A stretch of DNA of 10,988 bases. It comes from Acholeplasmatales bacterium. Lineage in GTDB: Bacteria > Bacillota_I > Bacilli_A > Acholeplasmatales > Anaeroplasmataceae. Below the pieces are notes generated by a model. That model was given only the letters and a program-made list of their open reading frames with translations. It had not been told where the DNA came from and made no database searches. Location: assembly GCA_016282815.1 (NCBI GenBank), contig JAEELU010000094.1, positions 1 through 10,988 on the forward strand, read 5' to 3'. Position numbers and translations under genes: made by a program. Positions 7,979-10,988 of the stretch are shown piece by piece (position 1 is the first letter of the stretch; each line of letters starts with the position of its first letter).

Positions 7979-9493
7979 TTATACTGATTCAATTGATTTT
8001 TCATCTTCCATAACTACAGAAAAATCAATTTTATTATTTTTCTCTACTAATACTAAATCATCAATTTCATTCGCATTTTCAATTGCATTATTTTTAGGAA
8101 TACCAAGCTCCTCTGGTAATAAAGCATTAATTGAATTATTGATTTCGCCTCTAATTTTAGCATCATCTTTTTCCATTTTATTGACTACTGCTAAAGTATC
8201 AAGTACCATATTAGCTCTCTTTTGTCTTAATGCATCCATTCTTTCAATTGGCTTACCGCTTCTATTGACATGTGTCATATATGCTTCTGCCTTAGTTTTA
8301 AGATTTTCTTTATTTAGATAATTCTTATTAGTTGGATCATTGTAATCTTTTAAGGCTGCCATATACTCTTTGAATTCGTTAGATGGCTTTCTAAAGATTC
8401 TAGCCCAGAATCCACCCTTCATTTCAGTTTCAATATTTTCCATATTGAATTCTTGTTGACGTCTATTTCCAAGTCTAGCTTGGAATTCAGCCCTATATTT
8501 ATCTTGGAAAGCTTTAGATACTTCATTTAATCTTAGCATTTCATCCTTAGATCTTTCAACTACAGTAATATTAGGTTTGCCTGCTATTAAAGAATAAACA
8601 CCAACAAGCTTTTGTTTATTAGTTTCTGGATCTGTTTGAACAAACTTATATTTTAAGAAGACGTTCTTATCAACCTTTACACCTTTTTCTCTAAGCTTAT
8701 CATAAAACTCTTTTGTGGAAATCTTACTATCATAATCTCCTCTTTGACTTCTTAATACATTTTGAATATCCTTAGGTACTTTATCAACATCAAATACTTT
8801 TTTTGCATTATTATAAATAAGATTAGCTTTATCCTTTGATAATACAGGCATAGCAAAGAATTCCATACCATTTGCTTCAGGTAGATAGCATGAAACATAG
8901 TTCATGTTTTGAATCATACCCGCCATTGACTCTCTAGCCTCATATAAAAGTGGTGAAACGCCAAAATGTTTTTGTCCAAATATACCACCGAATTCATTTG
9001 CTTCCATACATAAAGCCATATTATCACGATAAAATTCAGCTGCTTTTACTTTATCAGTACTTATGTCGATTAAAGGTGTAGGATCATAATTCATCATATT
9101 TTTGATTCTATTATGAGCCATTTCAACTGGATGATCAGCATAAGCCTTAAGTAATTTCTTATTATATTCTTTAGATTCAGGTGTACCATCAGTTTTAAGT
9201 AAGAACTTAATACTTCTATCTAAAAAATCTTCCTTAAATACCAAGTTTCCTTTAGCTTCATCAAATGCCTTAGTACAAGCTTCATCCTTTGCATTTATTT
9301 CTTGACCAATACGGTATCTTGCAACCATCTCCTCATTGTTCATTCTTTCCTCAAGCTTTGCTTCTTCAGCAGTTATATCTAATTCAGTTAAGCCTGCTTG
9401 CTTAAAAGCAGCATTATATTTTGTAATAATATCATTAAATTTTTGTTTAATTTGTTCTTTTTCTTCTTGTGTTAATGGTTTGTAATTAGGCAT
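7979..9493 (-). CDS. 504-aa soluble protein of unknown family, paralogue of the gene at the right edge
   Basis: I do not recognise this family. The protein is charged and mostly helical in appearance, without signal peptide or membrane segment, so it is probably cytoplasmic or exported by a non-Sec route. Residues 360-408 contain the best landmark: GGFWARIF, then SNEFKE, NDP, KNYLN and NLKTKA. This block is about half identical over 49 ungapped residues to the product of the cut gene at 10370-10988. Other visible stretches are EFGGIFGQKHFGVSP (167-181) and CYLPEANGMEFFAMP (202-216), the least charged parts and possibly the folded core. The C-terminal 30 residues are acidic (EIDDLVLVE...MEDEKSIESV). 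The start is supported by AAGGAGGG 8 nt upstream. It has its own promoter of the shared type and a strong terminator, so it is made as a single gene. Proximity to the coupling protein suggests an accessory or substrate role, which is unproven. Confidence 0.88.
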   Translation of the reverse strand: MPNYKPLTQEEKEQIKQKFNDIITKYNAAFKQAGLTELDITAEEAKLEERMNNEEMVARYRIGQEINAKDEACTKAFDEAKGNLVFKEDFLDRSIKFLLKTDGTPESKEYNKKLLKAYADHPVEMAHNRIKNMMNYDPTPLIDISTDKVKAAEFYRDNMALCMEANEFGGIFGQKHFGVSPLLYEARESMAGMIQNMNYVSCYLPEANGMEFFAMPVLSKDKANLIYNNAKKVFDVDKVPKDIQNVLRSQRGDYDSKISTKEFYDKLREKGVKVDKNVFLKYKFVQTDPETNKQKLVGVYSLIAGKPNITVVERSKDEMLRLNEVSKAFQDKYRAEFQARLGNRRQQEFNMENIETEMKGGFWARIFRKPSNEFKEYMAALKDYNDPTNKNYLNKENLKTKAEAYMTHVNRSGKPIERMDALRQKRANMVLDTLAVVNKMEKDDAKIRGEINNSINALLPEELGIPKNNAIENANEIDDLVLVEKNNKIDFSVVMEDEKSIESV

Positions 9494-9519
9494 AGCTTAA
9501 ACCCTCCTTTTTTATTTTG

Positions 9520-9558
9520 CTTATATTTTAACACTTCTACTGCCACAAACGTGCAACA
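9520..9558 (-). promoter_or_regulatory. Promoter copy 3 of the shared TGTTGC-repeat/extended -10 type
   Basis: On the minus strand: TGTTGCA (9558-9552), TGTGGC starting 11 bp downstream, then TGTTAAAAT followed by ATAA. The predicted start of transcription is about 25 nt before the ATG of the 504-aa gene, just upstream of its AAGGAGGG. Spacing of all elements equals copies 1 and 2. Confidence 0.73.
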
Positions 9559-9629
9559 GAGGAAAAAACACAACCAAAACAAATCTTTTTCTCATTAAAA
9601 ACCGGCATTAATATCCTATAAAACTTATT

Positions 9630-10298
9630 CTATGCTTCGCTATCAGGTAAAACTATTAAGCTATTCAATGACATTTTATCTAAATCAACCTCAGGTAAAT
9701 TGGATATAGACTTAATCATTTCTTTACCTTCTTCTTCTTTGACATGGCTATAATATAGTCCACCTTTGTTCACATAGTACTTTGTAATATTTATACCAGT
9801 AATATCTTGATAAGATATTTCAACATAGATATATCTATTAAATCCACTCTTAGAATCTATTTGAATGATTTCTGTAAGTAGCTCGAAATACTTCTTGAAG
9901 TTATTTTCTTTAGACATTTTAGCAACATTACCCTTATTATTTCCATATTGGTAACCCTCAAAATAATTAGGAACTAGGCATTTCTTTGAAAATTTTTTTT
10001 CATTTGCAGTACCAAAATAATTAAATACAGTATATTCCTTTACTGTTATGTTTTCTGCAAATCCACTTTCAATAGTAACACTTAATGTCTCCGTTTCAGA
10101 CTTATCATCATAATCGGATTGTACATTAAATGCAGGTTGAGCGTTTGCTCTTGCTAAATCTAGTGACGCTCTTGATGTTATACTATTATTAATTGAAATT
10201 GTTGTACCTATTACACCGACAATTATCAAAGATATCAAAGAAAATATTACTTCAATAATCTTTCCATTTCTTTCAAGAAATTCTCTAAACTTTCCCAT
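9630..10298 (-). CDS. 222-aa protein with one N-terminal membrane segment, function unknown
   Basis: I do not recognise a named family. A short basic N-terminus (MGKFREFLERNGK) is followed by one hydrophobic helix (about 14-36). The remaining roughly 185 residues look like a beta-rich domain with the patterns 'NAQPAFNVQ' after the membrane segment and 'YIYVEISYQDITG...TKYYV' near residues 155-175. The basic N-terminus suggests an inside start with the domain outside. That layout is shared by VirB8-like subunits of type IV secretion systems, but I see no sequence support for VirB8, and many unrelated hypothetical membrane proteins look the same. The start has GAGGT 7 nt upstream. The gene follows the cut paralogue gene by 71 bp on the same strand. 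No shared-type promoter lies in front of it, so it is probably co-transcribed with that gene. I see no convincing terminator between its stop and 9559. Confidence 0.82.
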   Translation of the reverse strand: MGKFREFLERNGKIIEVIFSLISLIIVGVIGTTISINNSITSRASLDLARANAQPAFNVQSDYDDKSETETLSVTIESGFAENITVKEYTVFNYFGTANEKKFSKKCLVPNYFEGYQYGNNKGNVAKMSKENNFKKYFELLTEIIQIDSKSGFNRYIYVEISYQDITGINITKYYVNKGGLYYSHVKEEEGKEMIKSISNLPEVDLDKMSLNSLIVLPDSEA

Positions 10299-10311
10299 AT
10301 ATATTACCTCA

Positions 10312-10367
10312 CAATTATTAAACTATTTATTTCTATTATTATCTAAATCATCAATAATTAAACTATT
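10312..10367. repeat. Pair of 16-bp direct repeats, 40 bp apart, between two genes
   Basis: CAATTATTAAACTATT (10312-10327) and CAATAATTAAACTATT (10352-10367) match at 15 of 16 positions, with starts 40 bp apart (close to four helical turns). They fill most of the 71-bp gap between the cut paralogue gene and the 222-aa gene. The sequence is very AT-rich, so chance is possible. It could be an operator pair for the 222-aa gene. Confidence 0.45.
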
Positions 10368-10369
10368 GT

Positions 10370-10988
10370 TTATTTAACAAACTCATTAATATTTAAATTA
10401 GGAGAATCGTCATCTATTTCCTCAATTTCAAACTTTTGGTCTTCAATCTTCTGTTGTTCAATCTTTGGCTGTTGATACTTACCTATAACATCAACCATAT
10501 CATCTGATTCAAATATTTGTTGTTTTTCAATTTCACTTTCAGGAACTTTTATGCTAGTTGAAAAACCATTGTCTATTTTTCGCATAATGTCTTTATGCTT
10601 ATTTTCCATCTCAAGAATGGCATCAGCTAATTCTTTTCTCTTTTTTGGTGTACCAGTATAACGCTTAGTTGTACCATATCCTTGTTCTTCCTTATGAGCT
10701 ATATAGCCTAAAGCTTTACTCTTTAAATTATCATAATTTAAATAATTTTTAGAATTAGGATCATTAAATTCTCTTAAAGCAAGAATCATTTCCTTATATT
10801 CATTTGATGTAGTTCCTCTTAATCTTTCAAAGAAACCACCACGATGCTGGAATTCAATAGAATCAATATCGAATCTGTTACCTACTCCTCTTTCTTCTAC
10901 GAATTTTGTTTGCCATATGTTAATATATTTATCTTTTACTTCATTAGTAATACATTCTAAGCCTATTCTTGCTGTAGGTGTTTTTATA
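10370..10988 (-). CDS. C-terminal part of a paralogue of the 504-aa protein (N-terminus beyond window)
   Basis: The frame stays open from the TAA at 10370-10372 to the window edge, giving 205 visible residues and no start. The Met at 10789 is internal, because homology with the 504-aa protein continues upstream of it. Visible order: 'NEVKDKYINIW', then RGGFFERLRG, SNEYKE, FNDP, KNYLN and NLKSKA. This corresponds to residues about 324-408 of the 504-aa protein, with 26 of 49 identical in the best block. Beyond this the two diverge: this one has a long charged tail rich in Gln, Glu and Asp, including EEIDDDSPN near the end. If the N-terminal part is of similar length, about 300 residues are missing. 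No function is known; the conserved block defines a small family present at least twice here. Confidence 0.85.
   Translation of the reverse strand, partial: IKTPTARIGLECITNEVKDKYINIWQTKFVEERGVGNRFDIDSIEFQHRGGFFERLRGTTSNEYKEMILALREFNDPNSKNYLNYDNLKSKALGYIAHKEEQGYGTTKRYTGTPKKRKELADAILEMENKHKDIMRKIDNGFSTSIKVPESEIEKQQIFESDDMVDVIGKYQQPKIEQQKIEDQKFEIEEIDDDSPNLNINEFVK

Noticed and set aside
5304..8321. Plus-strand open frames at 5304-5507, 5990-6181 and 8139-8321
   Set aside because: They lie antisense within strong minus-strand genes, have biased or low-complexity composition and no convincing ribosome binding site.
9559..9629. Terminator after the 222-aa gene
   Set aside because: The region has a U-rich stretch, but only a weak GAG/CUC plus A-U pairing with a bulge; no GC-containing stem. 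Read-through into the 504-aa gene is possible.
10299..10369. A fourth copy of the TGTTGC promoter before the 222-aa gene
   Set aside because: No TGTTGC pair or extended -10 in the right register; only AT-rich sequence with an unrelated 16-bp repeat.
10370..10789. A separate 139-aa protein starting at the Met at 10789
   Set aside because: The same frame continues open to the window edge, and its upstream part is homologous to the 504-aa protein. There is no ribosome binding site before this Met; it is internal.
1..10988. Mollicute code with TGA read as tryptophan
   Set aside because: All long genes read through in the standard code with TGG for Trp and no in-frame TGA. The absence of TGA among five visible stops is too small a sample to mean anything.
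1..10988. CRISPR array, tRNA, rRNA, insertion sequence or attachment site
   Set aside because: No regularly spaced short repeats, no cloverleaf-like or rRNA-like sequence, no transposase or integrase gene and no terminal inverted repeats were seen.

Overview
This is a clearly AT-rich window in which every gene I can support lies on the minus strand, so transcription runs from high to low coordinates. Strong AAGGAGG-type ribosome binding sites about 8 nt before the starts, a lipobox, U-tract terminators and repetitive secreted proteins point to a low-GC Gram-positive (Bacillota or a relative, plausibly a gut Bacilli/Erysipelotrichia-like lineage). The lineage is inference. The standard code reads every gene through without interruption, and the five visible stops are TAA or TAG.

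Layout in transcription order (right to left). (1) 10988-10370: C-terminal half of a soluble protein of unknown family, cut by the window edge. (2) 10298-9630: a 222-aa protein with one N-terminal membrane segment. (3) 9493-7979: a 504-aa soluble protein that is a paralogue of (1), in its own transcription unit with a promoter and a clear terminator. (4) 7824-4663: a 1053-aa secreted, single-pass membrane-anchored surface protein (signal peptide, beta-helix-like repeats, MBG-like domains, six helical repeats of about 64 aa, C-terminal membrane anchor and basic tail), also with its own promoter and terminator. (5) 4440-1825: an 871-aa lipoprotein made of a Big_3-like domain and about seven MBG/'YDG' domains. 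(6) 1809-1: the VirD4/TraG-type conjugative coupling ATPase, with its C-terminus beyond the window. Genes (5) and (6) are 15 bp apart and form an operon.

The coupling protein identifies the region as part of a type IV secretion/conjugation module, probably an integrative conjugative element or plasmid. Relaxase, VirB4 and integrase are not in view. The surface proteins could be exposed adhesins that promote contact between cells. The two soluble paralogues could be accessory or translocated proteins, but this is not shown.

The most notable observation is that the three transcription units (3), (4) and (5)-(6) begin with the same 39-bp promoter layout. It consists of a direct repeat TGTTGC-N5-TGTKGC, a conserved gap, and an extended -10 (TGnTAMAAT followed by ATAA), with no consensus -35 box. 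The elements are in the same register to the base in all three copies. This looks like a small regulon under one activator or repressor, linking the coupling protein, both surface proteins and the unknown soluble protein.
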